From Pseudomonadota bacterium (GTDB lineage Bacteria; Pseudomonadota; Gammaproteobacteria; Steroidobacterales; Steroidobacteraceae), in contig JAKBCR010000023.1 in assembly GCA_021807675.1 (NCBI GenBank), positions 1 through 33,118 on the forward strand: a stretch of DNA of 33,118 nt, written 5' to 3'. Numbering within the stretch: position 1 is the stretch's first letter; every line of letters starts with the position of its first letter. Of the stretch, positions 1 to 9,291 are shown piece after piece. The position numbers and the translations under genes are program-made. The notes beneath the pieces are model-generated. The model saw only the letters and a list, made by a program, of their open reading frames with translations, did no database searches and was not told the origin of the DNA.

Positions 1-588
1 CGGCACCGAAGTCAGAATTTCCAGGTGCATGGATGAACCCCCGTGCGATGTGGGTTGAACATAACATCGTGCGGATGAAGCCGGGGAGTCTCCGGATGGC
101 GACTTTCGGCCTTCGGCGAAAAAAAAATCGAAACGGCTCGCAGAAGAGTTCCCGCAGTCAGCGCGGGCGGAAACGTCGCCATTGATGCGTGCGAGCGCGG
201 CACTTGCGACACCCATCGCCGCTCGTCGCCTGAAATAGCCGCTCATCGTTTCTAACATCTCGGCGCGTCCATCCTGTACGGGCCTATCAAACCAAAGAGC
301 TTGTGAATGACGGCTGAATCCTTCACGCGCTCCGGCGTCGCGGCGCCAGGCGCGGTGCCGCTCGGTCTGCGCCGGCATGCGGCAAGCGGTCACGGCCCGC
401 ATGCAGGAACCTGCTCGTGCGAGCCGAGCGCGAGTGCATGCCCGCAATCCGGGCATCGAGCTTGGCGGTGCGCTCGCGATTTGAAATTTTTTCCTCACCG
501 CGCGTTCACGGCGCGCGCGCTAGCTTGCGGCCTGCTTTTTGCCGGTGAGGCGGCCCGCCGCCGCCATCGCTCAATCCGGAGGTCGGGC
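1..588. other. Non-coding region upstream of the kdp operon
   Basis: No open frame here reads like a protein. A stem of 11 pairs, two of them G-U in RNA, can form between 41-51 and 64-74. There is a run of nine A at 119-127. The only AT-rich block close to the operon is at 478-493 (gatttgaaattttttc). T-rich tracts are known parts of KdpE operators in E. coli, so this block is a candidate operator or promoter element, but I see no confident -35/-10 pair. An 8-bp inverted repeat, CCTCACCG at 493-500 and CGGTGAGG at 543-550, brackets 42 bases just before the first small gene. Confidence 0.4.
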
Positions 589-681
589 GTGGACATCGTA
601 TTCATTCTTCTCATTGCAGGGCTTTATGCGGTCTCGCACGGGATCGCGTGGGCAATCGGGCGCCTCAGGGGCGAGCCGTGA
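589..681 (+). CDS. Uncharacterised 30-residue membrane peptide, first gene of the kdp operon
   Basis: A GTG start at 589 is preceded by a clear Shine-Dalgarno GGAGG at 578-582 with a 6-base spacer. The frame encodes 30 residues: a hydrophobic stretch (about residues 2-22, starting MDIVFILLIAGLYAV) and a basic tail (AIGRLRGEP). The stop TGA overlaps the GTG start of kdpF in a GTGA arrangement, which suggests translational coupling. This is a single-pass membrane peptide by composition. It is not KdpF, which follows immediately. From memory, short unnamed frames in this position occur upstream of kdpF in other bacteria, but I know of no assigned function. The inference is an accessory or assembly peptide of the KdpFABC complex. 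The ribosome-binding site and overlap make it likely to be translated. Confidence 0.6.
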   Translation: MDIVFILLIAGLYAVSHGIAWAIGRLRGEP

Positions 682-767
682 GCGCCGCGTACGTCGTGAG
701 CGGACTGCTCGCGCTCGGCCTGTGCGTCTACCTGCTCTACGCCTTGTTCAAGCCGGAGAAATTCTGA
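678..767 (+). CDS. kdpF: K(+)-transporting ATPase subunit KdpF
   Basis: This is a 29-residue single-span membrane peptide starting MSAAYVVSGLLALGLC and ending YALFKPEKF. It matches the length and layout of E. coli KdpF, which is also 29 residues with a YALxxxExF-like end. KdpF sits in the membrane and stabilises the KdpABC complex. The GTG start at 678 overlaps the stop of the preceding peptide gene by 4 bases and has AGGGG at 667-671 as ribosome-binding site. The stop at 765-767 lies one base before the kdpA ATG. It is too short for most gene finders, but position, size and sequence make the call secure. Confidence 0.88.
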   Translation: MSAAYVVSGLLALGLCVYLLYALFKPEKF

Positions 768-768
768 G

Positions 769-2574
769 ATGACCGCCCAATCCGTGGGCCTGCTCGCCCT
801 TTTCCTCGCGGTGGTCGTGCTCTGCACCAAACCGCTCGGGCTCTACATGGCCAACGTCATGGAAGGCCGGCCGATCTGGCCGCTGCGCGTCGGTGCGCGC
901 TTCGAGGCGCTGATCTACCGTCTCTGCGGCATAGACCCGGCGCAGGAGATGGGCTGGAAGCACTACGCCATCGCGCTCCTGGTATTCAATACCCTGGGCG
1001 GCCTCCTCGTCTACGGCCTGCAGCGCCTGCAGTTCTGGCTGCCGCTCGACCCCGAGCATTTCACCGGCGTCTCGCCCGACTCCTCGTTCAACACCGCGGT
1101 CAGCTTCGTCACCAATACCAACTGGCAGGGGTACACGCCCGAGACCACGATGAGCTATCTCACCCAGATGGCCGGGCTCGCGGTGCAGAACTTCCTCTCC
1201 GCGGCCTCCGGTATCGTGGTGGCGGTCGCGCTCATCCGCGGGCTGGCGCGTCATTCGGCCAAATCCATCGGCAATTTCTGGGCCGACATCACCCGCTCGA
1301 CCCTCTACGTGCTGCTGCCGATCGCGTTCGTGCTCGCTCTCGTCCTCGTCAGCCAGGGGGTGATCCAGAGCTTCAGCGCCTACAAGAGCGTGACCATGCT
1401 GCAGCCCGTGACCTATCAGCAGCAGAAAACCGACGCTGCGGGCAACCCGGTCAAGGACGCCGCCGGCAATCCGGTAATGGAGAGCGTCACCACCCGGACC
1501 CAGACTCTGCCGATGGGACCGATCGCCTCCCAAGAGGCCATCAAGGAGCTCGGCACCAACGGTGGCGGCTTCCTCAACGCCAATTCCGCCCACCCGTACG
1601 AGAACCCCACATGGCTCTCGAACTTTCTCGAGATGCTCGCGATGATCGTCATTCCCGCATCGCTCACCTATACCTTCGGCCGGACCGTGGGCGACACCCG
1701 CCAGGGCTGGGCGGTGTTCGGGGCCATGGCCATCCTTTTCGTGGGGCTGTTCGCGCTATGCAACCACAGCGAGCAGCTCGGCAACCCGAGGATCGCCGCG
1801 CTCGGGGTCGACCAGGCCGCGAGCGCGCTGCAGCCCGGGGGCAACATGGAGGGCAAGGAGGCCCGCTTCGGCATCGCCTCGTCCGCTCTCTTCAACACAC
1901 TCGCCACGGTCACCTCCACCGGAGCGGTGAACGCGATGAACGACTCCTTCATGCCGCTCGGCGGCTTCGTGCCGCTGTTCAACATGATGCTGGGCGAGGT
2001 GGTTTTCGGCGGCGTGGGCAGCGGGCTCTATTCGATCCTCATCTTCGCCATGATCGGGGTCTTCATCGCCGGCCTGATGATCGGGCGCACGCCCGAGTAC
2101 CTCGGCAAGAAGATCGAGGCGTTCGAGATGAAGATGAGCTCGGTCGCGATCCTCGTGATGCCGTTCATCGTGCTCCTCGGCACGGCGATCGCCGTGAGCA
2201 TGGCGGCCGGCCGCGCGGGCGCCGCAAATCCGGGTGCGCACGGCTTCTCCGAGATCCTCTACGGCTTCACCTCGGCCAGCAACAACAACGGCAGCGCCTT
2301 CGCCGGCCTGTCGGCCGATACCGTCTTCTACAACACGGCGCTGGGACTTTGCATGTGGCTCGGCCGGTATTGGCCGATCATCGCCGTGCTGGCGGTCGCC
2401 GGCTCGCTCGCGGCGAAGAAACGCATTCCGGTCACCGCCGGCACCATGCCGACGCATGGGCCGACCTTCATCATCCTGCTCATCGGCACGATCCTGCTCG
2501 TCGGCGCGCTCACTTTCGTGCCGGCGCTCGCCCTGGGTCCGATCGTCGAGCACCTGATCCTCTGGGGACGTTGA
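769..2574 (+). CDS. kdpA: K(+)-transporting ATPase subunit A (KdpA)
   Basis: KdpA is the potassium-binding, ion-conducting subunit of the KdpFABC pump, a polytopic inner-membrane protein of the potassium transporter superfamily. The 601-residue product has the usual four selectivity-filter regions in order: TNTNWQGY near residue 118, [20 protein letters not shown] near 261, [13 protein letters not shown] near 382, and [11 protein letters not shown] near 501. The length fits the family (E. coli about 557) with a somewhat longer periplasmic or loop segment around residues 205-250, which carries two near-identical DAAGNPV copies. The ATG at 769 follows the kdpF stop by one base, and kdpB starts one base after its stop, so the genes are translationally coupled. 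Confidence 0.97.
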   Translation: MTAQSVGLLALFLAVVVLCTKPLGLYMANVMEGRPIWPLRVGARFEALIYRLCGIDPAQEMGWKHYAIALLVFNTLGGLLVYGLQRLQFWLPLDPEHFTGVSPDSSFNTAVSFVTNTNWQGYTPETTMSYLTQMAGLAVQNFLSAASGIVVAVALIRGLARHSAKSIGNFWADITRSTLYVLLPIAFVLALVLVSQGVIQSFSAYKSVTMLQPVTYQQQKTDAAGNPVKDAAGNPVMESVTTRTQTLPMGPIASQEAIKELGTNGGGFLNANSAHPYENPTWLSNFLEMLAMIVIPASLTYTFGRTVGDTRQGWAVFGAMAILFVGLFALCNHSEQLGNPRIAALGVDQAASALQPGGNMEGKEARFGIASSALFNTLATVTSTGAVNAMNDSFMPLGGFVPLFNMMLGEVVFGGVGSGLYSILIFAMIGVFIAGLMIGRTPEYLGKKIEAFEMKMSSVAILVMPFIVLLGTAIAVSMAAGRAGAANPGAHGFSEILYGFTSASNNNGSAFAGLSADTVFYNTALGLCMWLGRYWPIIAVLAVAGSLAAKKRIPVTAGTMPTHGPTFIILLIGTILLVGALTFVPALALGPIVEHLILWGR

Positions 2575-2575
2575 G

Positions 2576-4720
2576 ATGTCAGTCAGCACGCAGAGCTCGA
2601 GCCCGGAGCTTCCGGCCGGCAAGCCACGGCCCAAGGTCGAGCCGCCGCGCCACGCTCGCCGGGGCAGACTTTCGATGTTCGACCGGTCACTGCTCGGTCC
2701 GGCGATCGTCGAGTCGCTGCGCAAGCTGGACCCGCGCGTGCAGTGGCGCAATCCGGTGATGTTCGTCGTCTACATCGGCGGCGTTCTCACGACCGCCCTC
2801 TGGCTCCAGGCGCTCGCGGGACATGGCGAGGCGCCGCCCTGGTTCATCCTGAGCGTCGCGATCTGGCTGTGGTTCACGGCCCTCTTCGCCAACTTCGCCG
2901 AGGCACTTGCCGAAGGACGCAGCAAGGCGCAGGCGGCGAGCTTGAAGGGCCTCAAGCAGACGGTGCAGGCCAAGCGCCTGGCCGACCCTGCGGATCGCAC
3001 GCGGGTGGCAGGAGTTCGGGCCGATCAGCTTCGCAAGGGTGAGGTGGTTCTCGTCGAGGCTGGTGACTACATCCCCGGTGACGGGGAGGTCATCGAGGGC
3101 GCCGCCTCGGTCGATGAGAGTGCGATCACCGGCGAGTCCGCGCCCGTCATCCGCGAGTCCGGAGGTGATTTCTCCTCCGTCACCGGCGGCACGCGCGTGC
3201 TCTCCGATTGGATCGTGGTGCGGATCACGGCCAACCCCGGCGAGACTTTCATCGATCGGATGATCGCGATGGTGGAGAGCGCGAAGCGCCAGAAGACGCC
3301 CAACGAGATTGCCCTGACCATCCTGCTCGTGGCGCTGACGCTCGTGTTCCTCTTCGCCACGGCGACATTGCTGCCGTATTCTCTCTATGGCGTCATGGTG
3401 ACGAAGTTCGGCACGCCGGTGACGATCACGGCTCTCATCGCGCTGCTCGTCTGCCTCATTCCCACGACCATCGGCGGCTTGCTCTCGGCCATCGGCGTCG
3501 CCGGAATGAGCCGGATGATGCAGGCGAACGTGATTGCGATGTCGGGACGGGCCGTCGAGGCGGCCGGAGACGTCGACGTACTGCTGCTCGATAAGACGGG
3601 CACCATCACTCTCGGCAACCGCCAGGCCTCCGCGTTCATCCCCGCCGCGGGCGTCACCGAGGAAGACCTGGCCGACGCCGCGCAGCTCGCTTCCCTGGCC
3701 GACGAGACGCCTGAGGGCCGCAGCATCGTGGTGCTCGCCAAGCAGCGCTTCAAGCTGCGCGAGCGCGACCTGACGGCGCTGCACGGCACCTTCGTGCCGT
3801 TCTCCGCCCACACCAGGATGAGCGGTGTCGATATCGGCGCCCGTCAGATCCGCAAGGGAGCCGCCGACGCCATACAGAAGCACGTCGAGTCCCGTGGCCA
3901 GACCTTTCCCAGGGCGGTGCTCACGACCGTGCAGGAAGTCGCGCGCCGCGGCAGCACGCCGCTCCTGGTCAGTGATGGTCCCCGCGTCCTCGGCGTGATC
4001 GAGCTCAAGGACATCGTCAAGGGCGGCATCAAGGAGCGCTTCGGCGAGCTGCGCCGCATGGGCATCAAGACCATCATGATCACCGGCGACAATCCGCTGA
4101 CGGCGGCGGCGATCGCCGCCGAGGCCGGCGTCGACGATTTCCTCGCTGAAGCGACGCCGGAAGCCAAACTGAACCTGATCCGCAGTCATCAGGGAGAGGG
4201 GCGGCTCGTGGCCATGACTGGCGACGGCACCAACGATGCGCCGGCGCTGGCCCAGGCTGACGTGGCCGTGGCGATGAACACCGGCACCCAGGCGGCCAAG
4301 GAAGCCGGCAACATGGTCGACCTCGACTCCAACCCCACCAAGCTCATCGAGGTCGTTGAGACGGGCAAGCAGATGCTCATGACCCGCGGCTCGCTCACCA
4401 CTTTCAGCATCGCCAACGATATCGCCAAGTACTTCGCCATCATTCCTGCGGCGCTGGCTACCACCTACCCGCAGCTGAACGCGTTGAATGTGATGAGGCT
4501 CACGAGCCCGTCCTCGGCCATCCTGTCCGCGGTGATCTTCAACGCGCTCATCATCGTCGTCCTGATCCCGCTTGCGCTGAAGGGCGTGCGCTACCGGCCG
4601 CTCGGCGCCGCCGTGCTGCTGCGCCGCAATCTCCTCATCTACGGCCTGGGCGGCATCCTCGTGCCCTTCGTCGGCATCAAGCTGATCGACATGCTGCTCA
4701 CGGCCGTGCACCTGACCTGA
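2576..4720 (+). CDS. kdpB: K(+)-transporting P-type ATPase subunit B (KdpB)
   Basis: KdpB is the catalytic P-type ATPase subunit that hydrolyses ATP to drive potassium import through KdpA. The 714-residue product shows the phosphorylation motif DKTGTIT with the aspartate at residue 339, the actuator motif TGES followed by APV, the nucleotide-binding region, and the hinge motif [16 protein letters not shown]. The C-terminal membrane segments are intact. In E. coli the serine of TGES is an inhibitory phosphorylation site, and that serine is present here. The N-terminus is about 30 residues longer than in E. coli (682 residues) and is polar and proline/arginine-rich before the first conserved segment. 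The gene lies one base after kdpA and nine bases before kdpC. Confidence 0.98.
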   Translation: MSVSTQSSSPELPAGKPRPKVEPPRHARRGRLSMFDRSLLGPAIVESLRKLDPRVQWRNPVMFVVYIGGVLTTALWLQALAGHGEAPPWFILSVAIWLWFTALFANFAEALAEGRSKAQAASLKGLKQTVQAKRLADPADRTRVAGVRADQLRKGEVVLVEAGDYIPGDGEVIEGAASVDESAITGESAPVIRESGGDFSSVTGGTRVLSDWIVVRITANPGETFIDRMIAMVESAKRQKTPNEIALTILLVALTLVFLFATATLLPYSLYGVMVTKFGTPVTITALIALLVCLIPTTIGGLLSAIGVAGMSRMMQANVIAMSGRAVEAAGDVDVLLLDKTGTITLGNRQASAFIPAAGVTEEDLADAAQLASLADETPEGRSIVVLAKQRFKLRERDLTALHGTFVPFSAHTRMSGVDIGARQIRKGAADAIQKHVESRGQTFPRAVLTTVQEVARRGSTPLLVSDGPRVLGVIELKDIVKGGIKERFGELRRMGIKTIMITGDNPLTAAAIAAEAGVDDFLAEATPEAKLNLIRSHQGEGRLVAMTGDGTNDAPALAQADVAVAMNTGTQAAKEAGNMVDLDSNPTKLIEVVETGKQMLMTRGSLTTFSIANDIAKYFAIIPAALATTYPQLNALNVMRLTSPSSAILSAVIFNALIIVVLIPLALKGVRYRPLGAAVLLRRNLLIYGLGGILVPFVGIKLIDMLLTAVHLT

Positions 4721-4729
4721 GGACCACGA

Positions 4730-5317
4730 GTGAAAAGACCGCCGAGCAATTCCATACTGCGTCCCGCCGTCAGCCTGCTGATCCTGATGACCGGCATCCT
4801 CGGCGTCGCATACCCGCTGGCCGTGACCGGTGTCGCCAGAGTCCTGTTCCCAGGGCAAGCAGCCGGGAGTCTCATCGTCAGGGATGGCAAGCCGGTGGGA
4901 TCGCGGCTCATCGGCCAGCCCTTCAGCGATGCCAGGTACTTCTGGAGCCGCCCGTCGGCCACCCGCCCGCAGCCCTACAACGGGCTCGCCTCCGGCGGCT
5001 CGAACTTAGGTCCCCTCAATCCCGCGCTCACCGCCGCGGTCGAGGCGCGCATCGCGGCGCTGAAGGCGGCCGATCCGACCAACCATGCCCCCATTCCGGT
5101 GGATCTGGTGACGGCGTCCGGCAGCGGCCTGGACCCCGACATCAGTCTCGCTGCGGCCTACTACCAGGTGGGCCGCATCGCCCGTACCAGGCACCTGACC
5201 CCGGGCCGGGTACGGGCCCTCATCGCCGCCCACGCCAGGACCCCGTGGCTTGGCGTCCTCGGGGAGCCCCGGGTCAATGTGCTGGAGCTGAACCTTGCGC
5301 TCGATAAGCTGAGATAA
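4730..5317 (+). CDS. kdpC: K(+)-transporting ATPase subunit C (KdpC)
   Basis: KdpC is a single-span subunit of the pump with a large periplasmic domain that assists the KdpA-KdpB complex. The 195-residue product begins with a transmembrane helix (about residues 9-32) followed by the family signatures GSRLIGQPF, YFWSRPSAT and SGSGLDPDIS. The length matches E. coli KdpC (190). The start is GTG at 4730, with GAGGA at 4719-4723 as ribosome-binding site, directly after the kdpB stop. The stop TAA at 5315-5317 is followed by a structured 88-base gap before kdpD instead of the tight spacing seen upstream. Confidence 0.97.
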   Translation: MKRPPSNSILRPAVSLLILMTGILGVAYPLAVTGVARVLFPGQAAGSLIVRDGKPVGSRLIGQPFSDARYFWSRPSATRPQPYNGLASGGSNLGPLNPALTAAVEARIAALKAADPTNHAPIPVDLVTASGSGLDPDISLAAAYYQVGRIARTRHLTPGRVRALIAAHARTPWLGVLGEPRVNVLELNLALDKLR

Positions 5318-5322
5318 TGGGG

Positions 5323-5410
5323 CGGTTTTCCCCGGCGCGCTCGTCGCGCCGCTACATGGATGGGGCTCGCCGAAGGCGCGTCCCATTGCGACCTGCGCCA
5401 AGCGCATGAC
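5323..5410 (+). promoter_or_regulatory. Three-hairpin leader element, copy A, ending on the kdpD start codon
   Basis: This gap holds three consecutive hairpins. H1 is a 7-bp stem at 5333-5339/5345-5351 with loop CTCGT. H2 is a 12-position stem at 5360-5371/5375-5386 with loop GAA, one T-C mismatch and one G-T pair. H3 is TGCGC-CAA-GCGCA at 5394-5406, whose last base is the A of the kdpD ATG. No purine-rich Shine-Dalgarno precedes that ATG. A second copy with the same order lies at 18345-18431 before spoVR, sharing the flanking strings CGCTACA and AGCGCATGAC. Pairs in H2 differ between copies but stay complementary. It could be a structured mRNA leader or a palindromic repeat that settled in front of the gene. 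Confidence 0.7.
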
Positions 5411-8120
5411 CAACAACCCGCCGGCCGAAGCCCGGCCCGATCCGGACCAGCTGCTCGCCCACGTCAAGGCCGAGGAGGCTCGCGCCACCCGTGGCCGGCT
5501 GCGCATATTCTTCGGCTCCTCCGCCGGCGTCGGCAAGACATACTCCATGTTGGAAGCGGCACGTGCCGCCAAGGCGTCCGGCACCGAAGTCGTCATCGGT
5601 TACCTCGAGCCGCACGGCCGGGTGGAGACGGAGCGGCTCGCAGAGGGATTTGAGCATCTGCCGCCCCTGCCGGTCGCCTACCGCGGCATCGTCCGGCAGG
5701 AGTTCAACCTGGACGCCGCCCTTTCCAGGCGCCCCGGTATTCTCCTGGTGGATGAGCTCGCTCACTCCAACCTCGCCGGCGGCGAGCCGGCGCCCCGGCA
5801 TCCCAAGCGCTGGCAGGACGTCGAGGAGTTGCTCGCGGCCGGCGTCAATGTCTGGACGACGGTCAACGTCCAGCACCTCGAGAGCCTGAACGACCTCGTC
5901 TACCAGACGACGGGTGTCAGGCAGCGCGAGACCCTGCCCGACAAAGTGTTCGATGAGGCCGACGACATCGAGCTGATCGACCTGCCCCCCGACGACCTCA
6001 TCGCGCGGCTGCACGCCGGCAAGGTCTACATCGCCGACGAGGTGGCGCGGGCGGTCGAGCGCTTCTTCCGCAAACCGAATCTCATGGCACTGCGCGAGAT
6101 CGCGTTGCGCCGCGTCGCGGACAGGGTCGAGGCGGCCGTGCGCGCGCTGGCGCCGGAGCGGACCCGAGCACGCATCGCCGGCGACCGGATCCTGGTCGCC
6201 GTCGGCCCGGACGCGCAGGCGGAGCAACTCGTGCGCGCCGGCAAGCGCATGGCTGACGCGCTCGATGCCCCATGGACCGTCGTTTATGTCGAGACGCTGC
6301 GGCTGCTGCGACTCTCCGACGAGGACCGCAATCGCCGGATCGCCGTCTTGCGGCTAGCGGAATCCCTGGGCGCGGAGACCGTGACGCTCGATGGGCCGTC
6401 GCCGGCCGCGGTGCTCCTGGAATACGCCCAGACCCGGGGCGCCACGCGCGTCATTCTCGGTGCCCCCAAGCGGCGGGGCTGGCGTGCATGGGTACGTCCC
6501 TCGACGGCAACCCAGCTTCTCCACCAGGCTCGCGGCTTCGACGTGGTGATCGTTGCGCCGGCGGAAGACCGCGTGCGGCAACGCGTGAGTTCGGCGCGCG
6601 TGGCGGAGGCGGCGGCCAGCTATCAGGGAGCGATCCGCTGGGATCGATACGGCCGCGCGGTGGGGCTTAGTGTGGCTTGCACGCTGCTCTCCCTCGTCAT
6701 GTATCCGCATTTCGAGCTCTCCAACCTCGCCATGGTCTATCTGCTCGGCGTCACCGTGGCCGGGCTGCGGCTGGGGCGGGGACCGTCGGCCTTGACGGCG
6801 GTGTTGAACGTCGCCTCCTTCGATTTCTTCTTCGTGCCGCCTCGATTCACGTTTGCCGTATCAGACGCGCAGTATCTCGTCACCTTCGGCGCGATGCTGA
6901 CCATCGCCCTGGTGATTGCAACCTTGACCGCAAACGTGCGGCAGCAGACCCGGGTTGCGGGTGCGCGCGAGCGCCGCACGGCCACGCTGTACGCGATGAG
7001 CCGCGAGCTGGCGGTGACCCGGGGGATCGAGAGCATCGCGGCGGTGGCGGTCCGTCATGTGGCGGAAGTGTTCCACTGCAAGGCCGTGGTTCTCCTGCCT
7101 GATTCCGGCGGCAAGCTGCGATACCCGCGCGGCGAAGCGCCGGAGAACGGGCTCCGGCGCGCGGATCTCGCCGTCGCCCAATGGGTGGTCGACCACGGGC
7201 AGCGCGCGGGACTCGGCACCGATACCCTGCCGGCGGCTCCCGCGCTCTACGTGCCGCTCGGCGACGAGCGCCGGACCGTGGGCGTGCTCGCCGTGCTGCC
7301 CACCAATCCGCGCCGCGTGTTGCTGCCGGAGCAGAGCCATCTGCTCGACACCTTCGCGGGCCAGATCGGGCTCGCGCTCGAGCGTGCGCGCCTCGCGGAG
7401 GTTGCTGAAGCGTCGAGTCTGGCGGTGGAGCGGGAGAGCCTGCGCAACACGCTGCTCGCGTCGATCTCACACGATCTGCGCACGCCGCTGGCCGTGATGG
7501 CAGGAGCCGCAAGCACCCTCGCGGAGCGCGGCACGGCGCTCACGGAGGAGAGCAAGGCCGAGCTCGCGCGGTCGATCGAGGTCAAGGCCCGCGAGATGTC
7601 GGATCTCGTTTCCAACGTGCTCGATCTCATGCGATTCCAGTCCGGGCAGATCCGGCTGCGCAGGGACTGGCAGCCGCTCGAGGATCTCGTGGGGACCGCG
7701 CTCGAGCGGCTGCAGGAGCGGCTGCGGGATCATCCGGTGGACGTTCGCCTGTCACCCGACCTCCCGCCCGTCCACGTGGATGCCGGGCTCGTGGTGCAGG
7801 TCTTCGGCAATCTGCTCGACAACATCGCCAAGTACACGCCGGCCGGCACTCGCTCCCGGATATCCGCCACCCACGACGACGACACCGTCCGGGTCGTGGT
7901 GGAGGACGAAGGGCCCGGTCTGCCGCCGGGCGATGCTTCGCGGCCGTTCGAGAAATTCCAACGCGGCAACGAGGAGGGTCCCGTGGTCGGGGCCGGTCTC
8001 GGGCTCGCCATCTGCCGCGCCGTCGTGCGGGCTCACGGCGGGGAGATCGCAGCGCGGCACCGCGAGGGCGGGGGAGCCCGGTTCGAGCTCACGCTGCCGG
8101 CGAAGGAGCCGCCCGCGTGA
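5406..8120 (+). CDS. kdpD: Osmosensitive K(+) channel histidine kinase KdpD
   Basis: KdpD senses potassium limitation and turgor and phosphorylates KdpE. The 904-residue product has the full family layout. The N-terminal KdpD domain has P-loop GSSAGVGKT at residues 37-45 and the LLVDELAHSN segment. A universal-stress-like domain spans about 255-375. Four close membrane helices lie at about 415-505, followed by a GAF-like segment. The dimerisation domain carries SISHDLRTPL with the phospho-acceptor histidine at 689. The ATPase domain has NLLDNIAKY at 802-810, then DEGPGLP and GAGLGLAI. E. coli KdpD has 894 residues and a similar N-terminus (a short RPDPD-containing lead before the P-loop domain), which supports the ATG at 5406. 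That ATG has no visible Shine-Dalgarno and sits at the end of a hairpin leader. The stop overlaps the kdpE start by 4 bases. Confidence 0.97.
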   Translation: MTNNPPAEARPDPDQLLAHVKAEEARATRGRLRIFFGSSAGVGKTYSMLEAARAAKASGTEVVIGYLEPHGRVETERLAEGFEHLPPLPVAYRGIVRQEFNLDAALSRRPGILLVDELAHSNLAGGEPAPRHPKRWQDVEELLAAGVNVWTTVNVQHLESLNDLVYQTTGVRQRETLPDKVFDEADDIELIDLPPDDLIARLHAGKVYIADEVARAVERFFRKPNLMALREIALRRVADRVEAAVRALAPERTRARIAGDRILVAVGPDAQAEQLVRAGKRMADALDAPWTVVYVETLRLLRLSDEDRNRRIAVLRLAESLGAETVTLDGPSPAAVLLEYAQTRGATRVILGAPKRRGWRAWVRPSTATQLLHQARGFDVVIVAPAEDRVRQRVSSARVAEAAASYQGAIRWDRYGRAVGLSVACTLLSLVMYPHFELSNLAMVYLLGVTVAGLRLGRGPSALTAVLNVASFDFFFVPPRFTFAVSDAQYLVTFGAMLTIALVIATLTANVRQQTRVAGARERRTATLYAMSRELAVTRGIESIAAVAVRHVAEVFHCKAVVLLPDSGGKLRYPRGEAPENGLRRADLAVAQWVVDHGQRAGLGTDTLPAAPALYVPLGDERRTVGVLAVLPTNPRRVLLPEQSHLLDTFAGQIGLALERARLAEVAEASSLAVERESLRNTLLASISHDLRTPLAVMAGAASTLAERGTALTEESKAELARSIEVKAREMSDLVSNVLDLMRFQSGQIRLRRDWQPLEDLVGTALERLQERLRDHPVDVRLSPDLPPVHVDAGLVVQVFGNLLDNIAKYTPAGTRSRISATHDDDTVRVVVEDEGPGLPPGDASRPFEKFQRGNEEGPVVGAGLGLAICRAVVRAHGGEIAARHREGGGARFELTLPAKEPPA

Positions 8121-8815
8121 CGGAAGCGATGCATCAGATCCTCGTGATCGAGGACGAGCCTGGCATCCGCAATGTGCTCAAGGTCCTGTTGCAGGCCGAG
8201 CGCTATCGCGTCATCGAGGCCGACACGGCGCTGCGCGCCGAGATCGAGACCCGCAGCCACAAGCCGGATCTGTTGCTCATTGACCTGGGACTCCCGGACG
8301 GCGATGGCCTGACGGTGATACGCAGGGTGCGCGCCTGGTCTCCGGTCCCGATTGTCGTCCTCTCCGCGCGCACGATGGAGGAGCAGAAGATCGCCGCGCT
8401 CGACGCCGGGGCCGACGACTACGTCACCAAGCCTTTCAGCGCCCCGGAGCTGCTCGCCCGGATCCGCGCGGCGTTGCGCCGCAACGTGCGCGGCGCGGAA
8501 CAGGCCTCCGTCCTGCGGTTCGGTGACGTGCGGCTCGACCTCGCCCGGCGCGAGGCCCACGGGCTGGCCGGAGAGCTCCACCTGACGCCGCTCGAGTACC
8601 GCGTGATCGAATGTCTCGCAAGGCACCTGGGCTCGATCGTGATGCAGAACCAGCTCATCCGCGAAGTCTGGGGACCGGACCGTCAGGATGACTCCCGGAG
8701 CCTTCGGGTCTGCATCAAGAATCTGCGCGGCAAGCTGGAGGCCGATCCCCACAGGCCCCGCTACCTGGTTACGGAGGCCGGCCTGGGCTATCGGCTGCGC
8801 GCCGACGAGCATTGA
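8117..8815 (+). CDS. kdpE: DNA-binding response regulator KdpE
   Basis: KdpE is the OmpR-family regulator that, once phosphorylated by KdpD, activates the kdp operon. The 232-residue product has a receiver domain with the acidic pair ED at residues 12-13, the phospho-acceptor aspartate at 56 (LLLIDLGLPDGDG) and the conserved lysine in TKPFSAPEL. A winged-helix DNA-binding domain follows, with LTPLEYRVIECL and a C-terminal RYLVTEAGLGYRL. The GTG start at 8117 overlaps the kdpD stop (GTGA), the usual coupling for this pair. An in-frame ATG at 8129 is a possible alternative. E. coli KdpE is 225 residues. Confidence 0.96.
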   Translation: MTEAMHQILVIEDEPGIRNVLKVLLQAERYRVIEADTALRAEIETRSHKPDLLLIDLGLPDGDGLTVIRRVRAWSPVPIVVLSARTMEEQKIAALDAGADDYVTKPFSAPELLARIRAALRRNVRGAEQASVLRFGDVRLDLARREAHGLAGELHLTPLEYRVIECLARHLGSIVMQNQLIREVWGPDRQDDSRSLRVCIKNLRGKLEADPHRPRYLVTEAGLGYRLRADEH

Positions 8816-8859
8816 TCAAGCGGCACGTCCGGGCACGCATTCCCCACAATGGTACGAAG

Positions 8860-9099
8860 TGGGATGCCGCGGTGCGGAATGGCGCCAAGCGCGCCATGTT
8901 CTCAGGTTCCTTCGGGTTTAGAATGGCCAGCGCCTGCCTGAGGATCGCCGCATCCATCTGGTCCTTCGGGCGGTCGCCCTGTTTGTGTACGATTGCGTCG
9001 TACCGTCCACCGCTCCCTGTCCCGCGCCATCTCCTCATGGCTCGTATAGAAATACAGCCCCTTTGGCGCGCGGGTTCGATAGCGAGCATTCGCATCCAT
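8860..9099 (-). pseudogene. Possible decayed small gene, apparently frameshifted
   Basis: On the minus strand an ATG at 9099 opens a protein-like stretch starting MDANARYRTRAPKGLYF and continuing through a YTSHEEMARDRERW segment to about 9006. The same frame then turns into low-quality sequence. A neighbouring frame picks up protein-like text from about 9004 downwards: YDAIVHKQGDRPKDQ, then MDAAILRQALAILNPKE. The two halves read as one or two small proteins joined by a frameshift, with no strong ribosome-binding site. I recall short conserved proteins with a similar APKG-Y-SHEEM pattern in proteobacteria but cannot name the family. The rest of the gap 8816-9335 shows no other gene. Confidence 0.3.
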
Positions 9100-9291
9100 G
9101 GCCGACCGAGCCGCCGCATTGGGGAGGGTCCCCGGCGGAGGCGCGACGCGCTTGCCGACCCACGCGCCGGATCGGCTGCTGGTCGGCAGGGATCCAGGAT
9201 TCTGGCGGACCGCTCATGGGCGGAGTATAGGCCGACCGGCATCGTCGATGTGACCGCAGCGCCAAGTCCTTCGTTTCGCGGGCGGGGCAAC

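Noticed and set aside
41-74. 11-pair stem with overlapping AACCC/GGGTT complementarity as a possible riboswitch
   Set aside because: It is more than 500 bases from the first kdp gene, matches no riboswitch class I know and rests on a single sequence.
748-1593. Long minus-strand frame opposite kdpA, and a similar long frame at 2687-4858 opposite kdpB
   Set aside because: In GC-rich DNA, frames opposite real genes stay open by codon bias. These translations are His/Arg/Asp/Gly-rich and match no family, while the plus-strand genes are certain.
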